In this document: piece after piece, positions 9,073-19,689 of the stretch
Position numbering within the stretch: position 1 is the first letter of the stretch
Layout of the letters: every line of letters begins with the position of its first letter
DNA from: Aricia agestis
Taxonomy: Eukaryota > Arthropoda > Insecta > Lepidoptera > Lycaenidae
Direction: 5' to 3'
Assembly: GCF_905147365.1 (NCBI RefSeq)
Contig: NC_056418.1
Coordinates: 11,159,262-11,223,261, forward strand
DNA length: 64,000 nt
Translations under genes and position numbers: made by a program
Notes under the pieces: model-generated
The model's database searches: none
Told to the model about the DNA's origin: nothing
The model's input: the letters and a program-made list of their open reading frames with translations, nothing else

Positions 9073-11775
9073 CCAGGGGATAGAGATTACTCTCTAACCA
9101 AACAATCATTAGGGGGCGGTGTCCTATTAGCGGTTCGCCGGGAGTTTGAAGCTACGGGCCGTCCTGAATGGCATACCACAGCTGAGGACCTCTGGGTGTC
9201 CATAACTACTAGAGATAAATCTCTTGATACCATTCATTTGGGCGTTCTCTATCTATGCAATCAAAATGAAGGAAATAGTTGTAATGTTCAGCTTGAATCT
9301 TTTTCCAATAACCTTTTTAATATAATTAATAATTGTCCAAATGATACCTTTGTGATTTCAGGAGATTTCAACCTCCCGTTTATAGACTGGGATGATCAAG
9401 GGGGGCACCATATTATTCCAGGTAGATCACTCACTAGGAGCCACATTGATTTCCTTGATACCCTGGCCCAATGCGATCTCACACAACGCAGCCAGGTTCG
9501 CAATCACAACAACCGACTCTTGGATTTAGTTTTCACTAATTGTGAACTGACTGTTACTGCTTGCGAGGACCCATTGGTCCCAGATGACTTGCCGCACCAC
9601 CGGTCTTTATGTATTGAGCTTACACAGGGTTTGGAAAGTAATCTGGAATCAAAAACCCGTGTAAAATATTTTTACAATCGTGGTAAGTTTGACCTAATTT
9701 GCTCTTCCTTAAATAAAGTGGACTGGTATGAATGCCTCAGTGTTAAGAGTTTGGATGATGCTGTAAAGTATTTTTATGATGTTATTTATGACCTCCGGAA
9801 CACATATATACCACATAAAATTATCTCTCCGAACAGTTATCCACCGTGGTATGATTCGGCTCTTAAGAAAGTCTTAAGAGAGAAACGCAAATACCACCGT
9901 AAATTTAAACTATATGGGAATCACAGTGACTACATTACATTCTCTCTACTTAGGAGCAGAGCAAAATCATTGGAACGCGCGTGCTATGATTCTTATATAC
10001 GTAACATGGAGAACTCTTTAGTCAGTAATCCCAAACTCTTCTGGAATTTTATTAAGGGCAACCGCAAAACCCCGTCCATGTTTCCTTCTACGATGCGCTA
10101 CGAAGGGCAAGTAGCAAATGACGGCGAAAAAATTTGCAACTTGTTTGCAACTTACTTTCACGCAAACTTTCTGGATTCTCATACCACGCCTAGTGGCTCA
10201 CATACCGAAGAGCACACTTTGCATCACAGCTCCGTAGGGGACGTAAGGATAGATCATGACGAATTATTAAGGCTGCTAAAGTCGGTTGACTTACATAAAG
10301 GTGCTGGGCCAGATGATATTCCACCTCTACTAATTGTTGAGTGCGCCTCTAGTTTGGTTATCCCCCTCGCCATACTTTTTTCGAGATCATTAAAGGAAGG
10401 ATATGTGCCGAGTTTTTGGAAGACAGCGTTTATAACACCTGTTCATAAGGGAGGAGACAAGGGAAATATCCAGAACTACAGGCCGATTTCAAAACTTTGT
10501 ATTTTCGCTAAACTCTTTGAAAGTATTGTGCATAAACAAGTTTTTTCTGCTCTTAAAGGCTGGTTTATACAAGAGCAGCATGGGTTTCTAAAAGGGCGCT
10601 CAACAACCTCTAATCTTCTTCTAACTTACGACCATGTCAGCTCGGGCATGGACTCAGGGGTTCAGGTGGATTTGATATTCACCGACTTTAGCAAAGCCTT
10701 CGATCGTATTGATCATTGTATCCTGCTCAAAAAGTTGGCTTATGCGGGTATACACGGAAACCTTCTTCGATGGTTCTCATCGTATATTTGTAATAGGTCC
10801 CAAGCCGTTGCTATTAACGGGTTCATTTCTAGGTGGATATTCGTACCTTCTGGTGTTCCTCAAGGCTCCCTGTTAGGACCTTTACTTTTTGCTATATTCG
10901 TCAATGATATTTCCTCCTGTTTTCGTCATTCTTATTTCTTTTTGTACGCCGATGACACAAAAATATTGAAAAATATAGCTTCGCTTAATGATTGTCACCT
11001 TTTACAAGAGGACTTAAATAGATTTAGTGACTACTGTGTACTTAATAAGTTGGATCTTAATGTATCTAAATGCTTTGTCGTCAACTTTAGTCGTAAACTA
11101 AATTTAATTAAATATAATTATGAACTTAAGAACAAGGTCCTCGATATCAAGAAATCCATAAGGGATCTTGGAGTTATTGTAGACTCAAAATTGATCTTTG
11201 ATGAGCACATCGACTATATTATTAAAAAAGCCTCAAAAGCCCTGGGATTTGTCATAAGGTCGTGTAAAAATTTTCAATCTGTCAAAGTAGTAAAAATACT
11301 ATATTGTGCGTATGTTCGTAGTATTTTAGAGTATTGTTCGGAGTTGTGGAACCCTGCTTACAACATATATATCGATAGAATTGAGTCCATACAAAAACGG
11401 TTTCTCAGATTTATTCAATTTAAGTGCAACCATTTTCTAAATGATTATGATGCCAGGTGCAAAAAGTTTCATTTTCTCCCCTTGTACCACCGGAGACATA
11501 TAGCTGACCTGACTTATTTATGTAAAGTTCTAAATAATAAAATAGATTCCCCAGATTTACTTAATAGATTTAATATTAATATTCCCCGTAGAAACGCTCG
11601 TCATTTTATGCCCCTTTATGTTACACCTTACAACACATACTACCGTAAAAATTCTTTTATACTTAGGTCTAGTTCACATTTTAACAGATTTTTAATTGCC
11701 CATCCACTTGAAGACATGTTCTCCCTAAAACCAAATAAAATTAGAAAGCTTATGGCTGATACGTTCTTTAAGTAA
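9073..11775 (+). CDS. Endonuclease/reverse transcriptase polyprotein of a LINE (5' partial)
   Basis: Open for 900 codons from the truncation point to TAA at 11773; there is no authentic start, the first GTG being at 9196. N-terminal residues form an apurinic-like endonuclease lacking its beginning: a GGGVLLAVRREFE strand near 9112, SGDFNLPFIDW (codons from 9358) with the catalytic Asp/Asn, and LLDLVFTN near 9520. The usual Ser-Asp-His near the end of this domain reads Pro-His-His at 9592-9600, so the Asp is replaced. The reverse transcriptase follows: NYRPIS near 10470, TDFSKAFD near 10682 with the first catalytic Asp, GVPQGSLLGPLLF near 10852, and YADD at 10945-10956. The C-terminus has Cys/His-poor, basic thumb-like sequence. 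The RT performs target-primed reverse transcription in the nucleus. Its motif layout fits the Jockey/CR1 group; the exact clade needs a tree. Confidence 0.92.
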   Translation, partial: PGDRDYSLTKQSLGGGVLLAVRREFEATGRPEWHTTAEDLWVSITTRDKSLDTIHLGVLYLCNQNEGNSCNVQLESFSNNLFNIINNCPNDTFVISGDFNLPFIDWDDQGGHHIIPGRSLTRSHIDFLDTLAQCDLTQRSQVRNHNNRLLDLVFTNCELTVTACEDPLVPDDLPHHRSLCIELTQGLESNLESKTRVKYFYNRGKFDLICSSLNKVDWYECLSVKSLDDAVKYFYDVIYDLRNTYIPHKIISPNSYPPWYDSALKKVLREKRKYHRKFKLYGNHSDYITFSLLRSRAKSLERACYDSYIRNMENSLVSNPKLFWNFIKGNRKTPSMFPSTMRYEGQVANDGEKICNLFATYFHANFLDSHTTPSGSHTEEHTLHHSSVGDVRIDHDELLRLLKSVDLHKGAGPDDIPPLLIVECASSLVIPLAILFSRSLKEGYVPSFWKTAFITPVHKGGDKGNIQNYRPISKLCIFAKLFESIVHKQVFSALKGWFIQEQHGFLKGRSTTSNLLLTYDHVSSGMDSGVQVDLIFTDFSKAFDRIDHCILLKKLAYAGIHGNLLRWFSSYICNRSQAVAINGFISRWIFVPSGVPQGSLLGPLLFAIFVNDISSCFRHSYFFLYADDTKILKNIASLNDCHLLQEDLNRFSDYCVLNKLDLNVSKCFVVNFSRKLNLIKYNYELKNKVLDIKKSIRDLGVIVDSKLIFDEHIDYIIKKASKALGFVIRSCKNFQSVKVVKILYCAYVRSILEYCSELWNPAYNIYIDRIESIQKRFLRFIQFKCNHFLNDYDARCKKFHFLPLYHRRHIADLTYLCKVLNNKIDSPDLLNRFNINIPRRNARHFMPLYVTPYNTYYRKNSFILRSSSHFNRFLIAHPLEDMFSLKPNKIRKLMADTFFK

Positions 11776-12245
11776 AATAAATAAAATTTGTGTATTGAAT
11801 TACTTTTATTGATTTTTTTTTATCGTAAAAGTAAAATACTAAAGGATCGTACCATCTGCTGTGTGTTTAATTATGTTTAATTATGTATAATTATTTTTAT
11901 ATTGAGTACTATTTGCTTCATTAGCTAACAATTTTTAATCTCTCAACCATTTCGTGTTATATAAAATTTAACAAATTTGGTAGTTTGCTTAAATAGTAAT
12001 TTACATTTTAATTGATTTTAGATTACCTCAATTCATGTAAGTACTTATTAAGTAAGTAAGTGATTTGTATCTCGTCAGGACTTTATGTTTGAAATGTTAA
12101 TTTTAGCTTAAATTTATTTCTTACCAGCGAAAACTTGTTATTGGCATATCGTTATATAATTTGTATCATTACCATTATAATTATGTGCTGTAAGTTTTCC
12201 CAATAAAATAAAATAAAATAAAATAAAATAAAATAAATAAAATAA
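11776..12245 (+). other. LINE 3' UTR and (AAAAT)n tail
   Basis: AT-rich 3' UTR with several AATAAA-like signals, ending in an AAAAT/AAATA simple repeat at 12202-12245. A short simple-repeat tail instead of pure poly(A) is common in CR1/Jockey-type elements. Confidence 0.85.
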
Positions 12246-12285
12246 AACCCCTGCTTTAAATTTGTATATTTAGATATTCCATCAG

Positions 12286-12413
12286 GCTCGATTATGCATC
12301 CGAACTAGCGATTTGGCCGCTATACCGCGGCGCCGTCGCAATTGCTTGTGATATCGCAGTGTAGCGGCTAAGCCGCTCGTTCGTGCGGACGCATAATATA
12401 AATAGAGCCTAAT
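12286..12413. mobile_element. MITE-3 copy 2 (foldback, 128 bp)
   Basis: AGGCTCGATTATGCATCCG at the left mirrors GCGGACGCATAATATAAATA then GAGCCT at the right, and inner GGCCGCTATACCGCG mirrors GCAGTGTAGCGGCTAAG. Uninterrupted relative of 262-1080. Confidence 0.75.
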
Positions 12414-12670
12414 ATTTTAGATCTTCTTTCTTACGTTATATAAAATTGATATCTAATCTCTACCATGACTATGATATCGGAGTTTTTCATAATCGTTATG
12501 CTGTGATTGATGGGGATGCAGTTCCAATGGCCGACCACAGAACGCATTAGTCAAAGTCGTGTGGGGAGACTCGGGGAGGCTGACCACAGTAAACACATTA
12601 CTCACGACCATAGACAAAAGTTGCCGTTATTGACTTGGACGTAGAGGGTGGAGGAATCATGTATCGGGAA

Positions 12671-12876
12671 AATATAGAATAGAATACGTTTATTTTTTCC
12701 AACACACAACATATACAGAATAGAAAATAAAAAGTAAAAAGGACTTAAGCTATGTACAATTATAATTATAGGTATATTTTATGTGATGTCAAAAATTGGC
12801 CCCAGCTCAGCTATACGCAGCAAACAAGCCTGCTGCACTGGTATTCTGCAGGGGCCAAAGAGTGACTTTACAACAT
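12671..12876 (-). mobile_element. Probable LINE 3'-end fragment
   Basis: On the minus strand this ends AATAAACGTATTCTATTCTA, a pattern typical of a non-LTR 3' UTR plus short tandem tail, preceded by non-coding sequence. No coding region remains. The class is inferred from the tail alone. Confidence 0.45.
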
Positions 12877-12895
12877 AACATGCAGGGATAAACAA

Positions 12896-12953
12896 TAAAT
12901 AATTATGACTACAACAGCTACAACACTGTAGCTGTTGTAGTCATAATTATTTA
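12896..12953. repeat. Perfect hairpin, 27-nt arms, 4-nt loop
   Basis: Arms 12896-12922 and 12927-12953 are exact reverse complements around ACAC. Confidence 0.95.
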
Positions 12954-12969
12954 TGTTATATATGTTGAA

Positions 12970-13112
12970 CTGCACGGCAACCGTACATTTTTTTCAGGAT
13001 AAAAAGTATCCTGTGTCCTTTCCCGGGACTCAAAGTATCTCCAAATCAAATTTCAGTAAAATTGGTTCAGTGGTTTGGGCGTAATGAGGTAACAGACAGA
13101 CAGAGCGATTAA
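12970..13112 (-). repeat. C1 repeat fragment
   Basis: Reads (minus strand) from CTGTCTGTCTGTTACCTC through GGGACTC/GAGTCCCGGGAAAGG to AATGTACGGTTGCC. The CTAGT end is missing. Confidence 0.8.
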
Positions 13113-13900
13113 CGAATTTTTACATAACAGCGTAACGTAAAAAAGTGTAACACCGGTAGTCAAGTTTCTTAATATTTTTTCCTAAGTATGATATTCTTTT
13201 GTCTTTGTATAATCTTAAAATATTTTTAATCATTTAATAATTAGTGATCTTTGTAACGTTTAAATTAGGTATTATTATGTTCTTTTGGGCGTTTTCTCTT
13301 CAACTTATTCCATTCGCAATATTTCACGAAAGTAATCTTCATAATAGTGTTATATTTTATCTCAAATGAAATTTTCACCAAACTTTTGGGTGTTTAAGCC
13401 GTGATTACGAACGAAAAGAAAATTATTAAGATCAAACTTATCCCGAAATTTATGCGGACCGAGATTGTTACACCACAACAACAAAAAAAAAAAACGCAAT
13501 TTAAAGCCTTAACGAGACCGAAACTTTGGGGAAAACTTCGCGAAAGTTCGAGGATTTTTTCCCAAAGAAAATCTAATTGAAATTAAGCGGTATATAAAAT
13601 GGAAGTTCTTCATACAACTTACAGTTTTATTTTTAATGAAATGTGTAACGGACTCGAATTCTGATAGGAATCGTTGAAAGTATATAATAATAATAATAAT
13701 TAATATTATAATATTGTGTTACCTTTTTAACTAAACTAAACTGTATTTGAAACACTGGAAATGTCCCAAAAAATAACATATTTTTCTGTGATTTAGATTT
13801 GTAACTTCTAGAAATGATCCTTAGTAGGTAACGTACAGGTATTTGCAGCGCCTTAATTAGTATTAGTAAACAACAAGACTTTTAGCAAACTTTTTCGTTA
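13113..13900. other. Unassigned AT-rich stretch
   Basis: Contains a poly(A) run near 13484 and a TAA-trinucleotide run near 13687. No gene or repeat recognised. Confidence 0.35.
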
Positions 13901-14070
13901 ACGCTTCGTTATAGAATCGCCGATCAAAATGTATGGAATTGACATAAGATTTCGTCAATATGACGTTGGCGTTCGACTCGTCTTAATAATCGCCGACCAA
14001 AATGCATGGAATTCACATAATGTGTCACATTATTAACATGTGTAACATTTTGGTCGGCGATTTTAAGAAG
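13901..14070. mobile_element. Foldback MITE (CGCCGACCAAAATG type)
   Basis: ACGCTTCGTTATAGAATCGC with CGATCAAAATG at the left mirrors CATTTTGGTCGGCGATTTTA then AGAAGCG at the right. A third related block (TCGCCGACCAAAATGCATGG at 13990) indicates internal duplication. Confidence 0.65.
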
Positions 14071-15387
14071 CGATGAAGAAAATATCTTGGCTCACCCCCT
14101 GAACCCTAAAAATTACCAACAATATTTCAGTGCCCCAATCGCGGTATAGCTTGGGGCAATTAAAACTTGTCCTCGTTAGTGACACTTGTTTTTACCGCGA
14201 CGTGTGAAGTTATTAGCTTGTTTACATGTTGGCGATAGTTTGCGATGTCATTTATACATTTTTTTAACTTTTAATCACGTTTACCGTAGAACAACTTTAA
14301 AGTTTTTTGTTGTGTTTGTTGAATTGTTGTTATGCACATAAGTTTTCTGATCATAATCATTTACGAAATATGTCAGTACTTAAAAACTTTATATAAGTAA
14401 TGTATAAATAATAAACCTTTTCACTGCTTAAAAATAATTCCAATTTCAAAATTTAAACATAATTGAACTCGTGTTAATCTTCAAACAAAAACATTTGAAT
14501 AGCAGCTTCCTATCACGGTAAAATGACACTTAATCTAATATGATAAATGCTAATATCCCTTGGAACCGTACGCTTTGTCCAGAATTCAATAGCAGGGGTC
14601 GGGGTTCAGGAATTTTTCATAACTCCACGAAAATAATACGAATAATTGGACCAAAACGAGACGCACGCTGAATTAAGTTTGACAATCCATCGCGTACCTT
14701 TTTTACTCACTTTGGGGTCGTGGGTTCCTATTTCTGACAAAAAAGTTTTCTATTATAATATGTCTCAAGAACACCTTTTTGAGACTTGAGTCCCCAAGGA
14801 CTTCTGAGGTAAGGAACTTGCTAAAATAAACCTTAGTGCAAACCTTTTTATGGGACTCAGACATTTGCGACTGAATTAAAATAAACAGTAACCTCCTTGC
14901 TGATAAAAATATTTTAAGAACGGAGAACGGATAAAGGGCTACTTTTCTGTGTCTGACCCATGAGTACCGACACCGGACCATGAATTCTCTGCGTAAAAAT
15001 TTTTATTAGTAAGAGAGTAAAAATTCTAAAGAGATATTCCCTTCTCGAGGCTTATTTTTCAGAATTCTTTGAGTGAGAGTATGATGTATCAAAATGTTCA
15101 AGAACGATTTACAATCCTATTTAGCAGTATCAAACAAACGTCAACATCTCAGTGTAAATATCGAGATTATTCGAACGGAAAATTCATCAAATCAATACGA
15201 AGGAACGGTAATTGGGACCGTAATAAAGAAATAACAAACAATAAGAAGGAAATTGAATTTTTCATGGATGTTTACTGATTCGTTCTGTATCTAGGGGCCA
15301 CGAGCCGCAGCGACTACGACTTTGAAAATAACGCAGCGACGCGTTTAATCCAATAACGTTATAATGGTGCACATTTTAGGAAGTAAC
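14071..15387. other. Unassigned stretch
   Basis: No domain-like reading frame or repeat copy found. The overlapping ORFs at 14703-14981 (-) and 15069-15278 (+) resemble no known protein. Confidence 0.35.
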
Positions 15388-15448
15388 ACACAGTTTTTGA
15401 AAATCGACTTTATATAATTGTTATAAAGTCGATTTTCAAAAACTGTGT
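15388..15448. repeat. Perfect hairpin, 27-nt arms, 7-nt loop
   Basis: Arms 15388-15414 and 15422-15448 are exact reverse complements around TAATTGT. Confidence 0.95.
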
Positions 15449-15926
15449 AACTGTGCAAAACCGCAAAAATTTATTCAAAGCGCAGGTTTAAAAACCTGCT
15501 GAATTTGTTTTGTGCAATCTATGCTAGTACATAGCTGCTAGCATAGCACAAATTTAGCAGCCCTGTAACAAATAGAAATATACTTTTATAATATTATATT
15601 ATTTCTACTTCACTATTATAATATTATATTACTACGTAAAGTTGAGTTACTTTTATTCAGACTGTGCTACTTATGCGGCCCCCCTCAATGACCCAAAATT
15701 AAGGGCTAGTGATTAGCTGCGACTATTCGATCGTTATATTGTAATGTTGCGTTTCCATGCTTGTCAAGGCTTGGCAAGCATCCACAAGGCACAAGCGTCC
15801 ACAAATCTCGCTTGGCATTTGGAAGTCGATTACACGCCTATGAATGCGTCAGTGTATTACGTACATCCAAGCAAGCCCCCTTTGATCTGTGGCCAAAAAC
15901 CGACACTACACCGGATCGCATACAAG
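15449..15926. other. Unassigned, small palindromes
   Basis: Includes the 18-bp palindrome GCAGGTTTAAAAACCTGC (15482) and a TAATATTATA-rich double motif near 15590-15630. No gene. Confidence 0.35.
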
Positions 15927-16073
15927 CGTCCACAAGGATCGCATACAAGCGATCCTTGTGGACGATTTATCAAATCATCCTACGACATCGTAGGATGATT
16001 TGATAAATCGAATCTTCGCGAAAATTCTAGGGATTTCGCGAAAACACGGATTTATCAAATCATCCTACGACAT
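15927..16073. repeat. Cluster of two abutting hairpins plus a direct copy
   Basis: Hairpin 1 has 16-nt arms (15927-15942, 15949-15964). Hairpin 2, overlapping it by two bases, has 23-nt arms (15963-15985, 15988-16010) around a 2-nt loop. The arm of hairpin 2 recurs in direct orientation at 16049-16073, next to the C2 repeat, so the palindrome probably arose by copying that flank. Confidence 0.9.
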
Positions 16074-16300
16074 ATATATAAAACTCAAAGGTGACTGACT
16101 GACATGGTGATCTATCAACGCACAGCCCAAACCACTGGACGGATCGGGCTGAAATTTGACATGCACGTAGATGATATGACATAGGCATCCGCTAAGAAAG
16201 GATTTTGATCAATTCTACCTCCAAGGGTTTAAAATAGGGGATGAAAGTTTGTATATAATAATACTTCTTAACGCGAGCGAAGCCGCGGGCAAAAGCTCGT
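16072..16300 (+). repeat. C2 repeat copy 2
   Basis: Same ends and body as 4703-4924, with a small AATAATA insertion near 16258. The 5' boundary abuts the hairpin cluster. Confidence 0.75.
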
Positions 16301-16325
16301 TATATTATAAAATAAAAAATGTCAA

Positions 16326-16374
16326 TGCATTAATCATGCACTCAACGTGGAAACGTTGAGTGCATGATAAATGC
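16326..16374. repeat. Hairpin, 16-nt perfect core arms, 4-nt loop
   Basis: Core arms 16333-16348 and 16353-16368, extended outward by TGCATTA/AAATGCA. Confidence 0.9.
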
Positions 16375-16509
16375 AATTGATATTTTCTTGTGAAAACGCT
16401 ACATACATCACCATCGTAACCGCTGGATCTCGTGGCCACGCCATCTCTCAAGCGTGAAGATTGTCGCACTCGTGTCAACTCGCAACCGGAAACGGAGTGA
16501 CAGACAATA

Positions 16510-16563
16510 ATGTCGAATTCGGTTACGGTGGTCGGTTCTTTCGGATCGACATATCGTTACCAG
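16510..16563 (+). CDS. Possible first coding exon (very tentative)
   Basis: An ATG in the context ACAATAATGTCG opens 18 codons of balanced composition (MSNSVTVVGSFGSTYRYQ) ending in CAG followed by GTGACG, a possible splice donor. The upstream 70 bp are non-repetitive and GC-richer than the surroundings, as a 5' UTR might be. I do not recognise the protein and there is no partner exon, so this is a candidate only. Confidence 0.15.
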
Positions 16564-17374
16564 GTGACGTGTCACCATGGGGTTGATTCGGAGAATTTGG
16601 AGAATTCACTTCGGAATAGTTTAATTTTTAGCTGTAATGTTTTGCAGTTTAGTTTTGGTATAATCCTGATTAAATACTTTAGCACAAATATTTCAGTTAT
16701 GGTATGCGTTATGAAATTAGTAAACGTTCTATATATACTATTACTACATGTAAATCCTCATTAAAATGTTATTTATGCAGTGTCTTAAATAGGACACTAT
16801 AATATGAAGCTACTTTTGAAATAACTCAGGCTTTTCCTGAGACATTTCAAAAGTCAAGCAAAATTCACATACTTACAAAGTCATTTATAATTTTAAAAAC
16901 ATAATTTAATTGTTAAAATATTATAATCACATTGAGAAATATCATTAAATGTTTAAATGGTACGGCCCTCTGGGTCTGAAAACTTTTCTTTCCCATATCT
17001 GCGACTGACATCCATAATTACGTATTTTGTACGAACAATAAAACAACGAAAAGCGACGTAAAAACAATGAAAGAAGGCAACAAAACAATAAAACCGTAGT
17101 CACTAATTAAGAAGTGGCGTTAACCAGTTCGTTAGCCGTTTTCGGTTAGGCGCTGATTGTGAGCTTAACTGAGGTTTAACCTCGTGATAAATCTATGAAA
17201 TGTACAACTAATAAATTGGAATAGCTCAAAACTATGTTCTAAATTTTGCCCAAATAGTATCTAGTTACGTTAGATGTTTATTATCTAGCGAAAACCGTTT
17301 TTTTCTGTTTATAATATAAACTATTTTTCCGGGGTTGAAAGTATCTACACAGCGATCATCCAAATGATTGTAGT
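16564..17374. other. Unassigned, one imperfect hairpin
   Basis: An imperfect hairpin lies at 16812-16854 (ACTTTTGAAATAACTCAGG and its near inverse). Nothing else is supportable. Confidence 0.35.
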
Positions 17375-17514
17375 TTAAAGCTAAGGCCAAACCTACGCGT
17401 CAGTGACGGAGCGTCAAGTTGCGTCAAGTTGTCAAATGTGTGTTTTTTGTATAAAAAACACATTTGACAACTTGACGCTCCGTCACTGACGCGTAGGTTT
17501 GGCTTAAGCTTTAA
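17375..17514. mobile_element. MITE-4 copy 1 (140-bp foldback)
   Basis: TTAAAGCTAAGGCCAAACCT at the left mirrors AGGTTTGGCTTAAGCTTTAA at the right, with long inner arms (GACGGAGCGTCAAGTTG and the inverse) around a TTTTTTGTATAAAAAA centre. One arm has an extra GCGTCAAGTT unit. Second copy at 21748-21890. Confidence 0.85.
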
Positions 17515-18539
17515 TATGAAGAAAAACAGACAAAAATGCTACACAATATGCTACTATGGATATATTCTTTACAATAGATCATTAACATAGAATGTAGTCT
17601 TTAATATTTATTTTATGGTATAGAAAAATGATGATATTGTCAACAAACGTAAAAATTAAAATTCTTTTCGCTACATCATTATACAAATCCCGCCCCATCA
17701 AATAACATTTGTAATATTAACAAATAAAATGGGTGTGCTACAGAATAATCGTGTTCATACACGACATTAGATTAGCACTTTGCTAATTACAGAATAAGAC
17801 TCTGTCACACGCGCCGATCTGCATGTTCTTTAAGACATAAGTACCTAAATAGGTACATAAGTTATCTATGGCTAAATAGCCTATAGTGATAATTGATAAA
17901 AATATAGTTGAAATAAAAATAACATTAAAATTAGAGTAGAAAAAGGTGAGAAATGCAAAAGTGATGCCTTACTGGATGCATTTGTATTATGAAGGTACAA
18001 GATTATAATATTCTCTCTAGGATAATATACCTAGTTAAGGTGTTCGAGGAGTGTAACGAGGAGAGGTGTTGTAACGAGGAGTCAGACCGAGTAAACCTTT
18101 CATAAGAAACAACTAATTTTCTTTCGAATGAGAACAACTGCATAATATTATATCTGAGACTAAAACGTTCTCTATCTATCTGATCTAGTCCTTTTTTTGC
18201 TGGCGACATATCGTTATAATTTGTGACAGCACCCACTTATTATAGATTTAGAATTTTTTAGGCTCAACACATTTCATTATCATAAATCTGCAAAAGCAGC
18301 CATGCGTCTAACTGCCGGCAGGGTGGTGTAATTGGCGCTGAACACAAACGATCCCAAATGTGAGCAATGTTAATGAAACAGGGGCGGCATACGAATGAGA
18401 CGATATCGTCGAACCAGCGATCCCACGATATCGTTATTGTTAATGTATGTAAAGACGGTATTTACTCGGAATGGTTAATTTTATTGTAAAATTGATCATC
18501 ATCAACTTGTCTTCAAGACCTATTACATCATATACATCC
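17515..18539. other. Unassigned AT-rich stretch
   Basis: No gene or family copy found. A short GC-richer piece at 18300-18445 is non-repetitive here but has no readable frame. Confidence 0.35.
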
Positions 18540-18643
18540 TATCAATGCGTCGCCACGTACGGCACACAACAAAATCTCGGCGGTACCAGCCTCTAAAACT
18601 GGCCGAGATTTTGTTGTGTGCCGTACGTGGCGACGCATTGATA
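18540..18643. repeat. Perfect inverted repeat, 41-bp arms, 22-nt spacer
   Basis: Arms 18540-18580 and 18603-18643 are exact reverse complements; the spacer 18581-18602 contains GGTACC. Could be a compact foldback MITE or a recent palindrome. Confidence 0.95.
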
Positions 18644-19057
18644 CTATGGCGCACACATACAAGCCGCGCGCGGTGCCTTTGTATGAAGATAACTTACTTC
18701 CCCCTTCTTTTACTATGCCTATTACAAGAGAAAGAAAAATAAGTGCTTTATCTCTGATAAAAATAAAAATAAATGTTTACAAAATTATCCTATTTGTTAA
18801 CCCGCCATCGGTTCAGGAATAAACCCGGCGAAAATAAGAATAAAGGAGTAAAGCGAAAACAGTCACTAAAATCTATGATAACTAACTTCTAACTATTATA
18901 TTCTAACGAGACTTCTACAGTTTAAATTCCTATTTGAGCCAACCGATATGGTGTAATTCAGTTTCAATATCTCCAAAAGAAGTCTGCCGAATCGTGACTC
19001 TTCCAAAATTAACTGAATTAACTGTATCTTTTGTTGCAACTTATTTGTGAGACTTTA
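18644..19057. other. Unassigned stretch
   Basis: Nothing recognised; AT-rich with no long open frame. Confidence 0.35.
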
Positions 19058-19188
19058 GGGCCTGTTTCACCAGTTTCTGATAAAGTGCCGGATAGGCTAT
19101 CCACAACTTTTTGACAGATTCTCCATACTCTATCTATCAAGACGTTAAGTGGTGGATAGCCTTATCAGGAATGTGGTGGAACAGATCC
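19058..19188. mobile_element. MITE-1 copy 2
   Basis: Starts GGGCCTGTTTCACCAGTTTC and ends GTGGTGGAACAGATCC; interior matches the other copies (GGATAGGCTATCCACAACTT). Flanks are TTA on the left and TAA on the right. Confidence 0.85.
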
Positions 19189-19689
19189 TAAGAAACAGAG
19201 AGAGAACTCATGCTTTTAATTGCTATTTTTACTATTAATTAATTAATACATTTCACTAACATTGAAGTATATTTTCAATTCAACAAGGAAATTAATCTTT
19301 CTAAGAACTACGACTCTAAAAATATAATAATAGATCAGAAATTTAATATCCTATTTAATATACTTAAATAGGATCACATTTTCTACCAATAACTTAGTAA
19401 ATTCTAACTCCATTGTCCCTTTTCGTACGTTTTTTCGAAATCAAATTCACAAATCACAATACATCCGACATTATAGGATTTGAAAAGGGAACGGACATAC
19501 AGGGCGGTCTTATTTCCCATTGTGTGTAATGTAGAAAAGCTTTTCATTAGTGAGCGTAACATAATATTATTGTCTAATGAAAAAGGTACAGCATTACTAT
19601 GAGTGTCAAATCAAATCAAAATGTTATTTGCGAAATTGGTATTGTATGTTGAACGTCATATTTTTTTTTGTTATATTTTTTGTCACATC
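19189..19689. other. Unassigned AT-rich stretch
   Basis: Nothing recognised apart from a TCAAATCAAATCAAAATG tract near 19608 that resembles a LINE-type simple tail. Confidence 0.35.

Larger units (their letters stand above)
9072..12245 (+). mobile_element. Non-LTR retrotransposon (Jockey/CR1 group), 5'-truncated
   Basis: 3.2-kb insertion into the right end of a hAT-type MITE, flanked by AACCCCT on both sides. It holds the C-terminal part of an endonuclease domain and a complete reverse transcriptase in one open frame, a 3' UTR of about 420 bp and an (AAAAT)n tail. ORF1 and the first part of the endonuclease are missing, as expected from incomplete reverse transcription. The open frame and legible target duplication make this the youngest-looking autonomous-type element in the window. 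Confidence 0.92.
8859..12253. mobile_element. hAT-type MITE interrupted by a LINE
   Basis: Left terminus CAGGGGTTCCCAAAGTGGGC at 8859. The matching right terminus is split: TTTGGGAACCCCT ends at 9071 and AACCCCTG resumes at 12246-12253 after the LINE. The repeated AACCCCT is the LINE's 7-bp target duplication. Outside the MITE, CCTTAGAT (8851-8858) and CTTTAAAT (12254-12261) match at 6 of 8 bases, an eroded 8-bp hAT duplication. The MITE without the insert is about 220 bp. Confidence 0.85.

Noticed and set aside
14703..14981. 92-codon minus-strand frame
   Set aside because: No recognisable family, no supporting splice or start context.
17375..17514. Possible microRNA precursor
   Set aside because: The hairpin is far too perfect and long, and a second copy at 21748 shows it is a dispersed foldback MITE.
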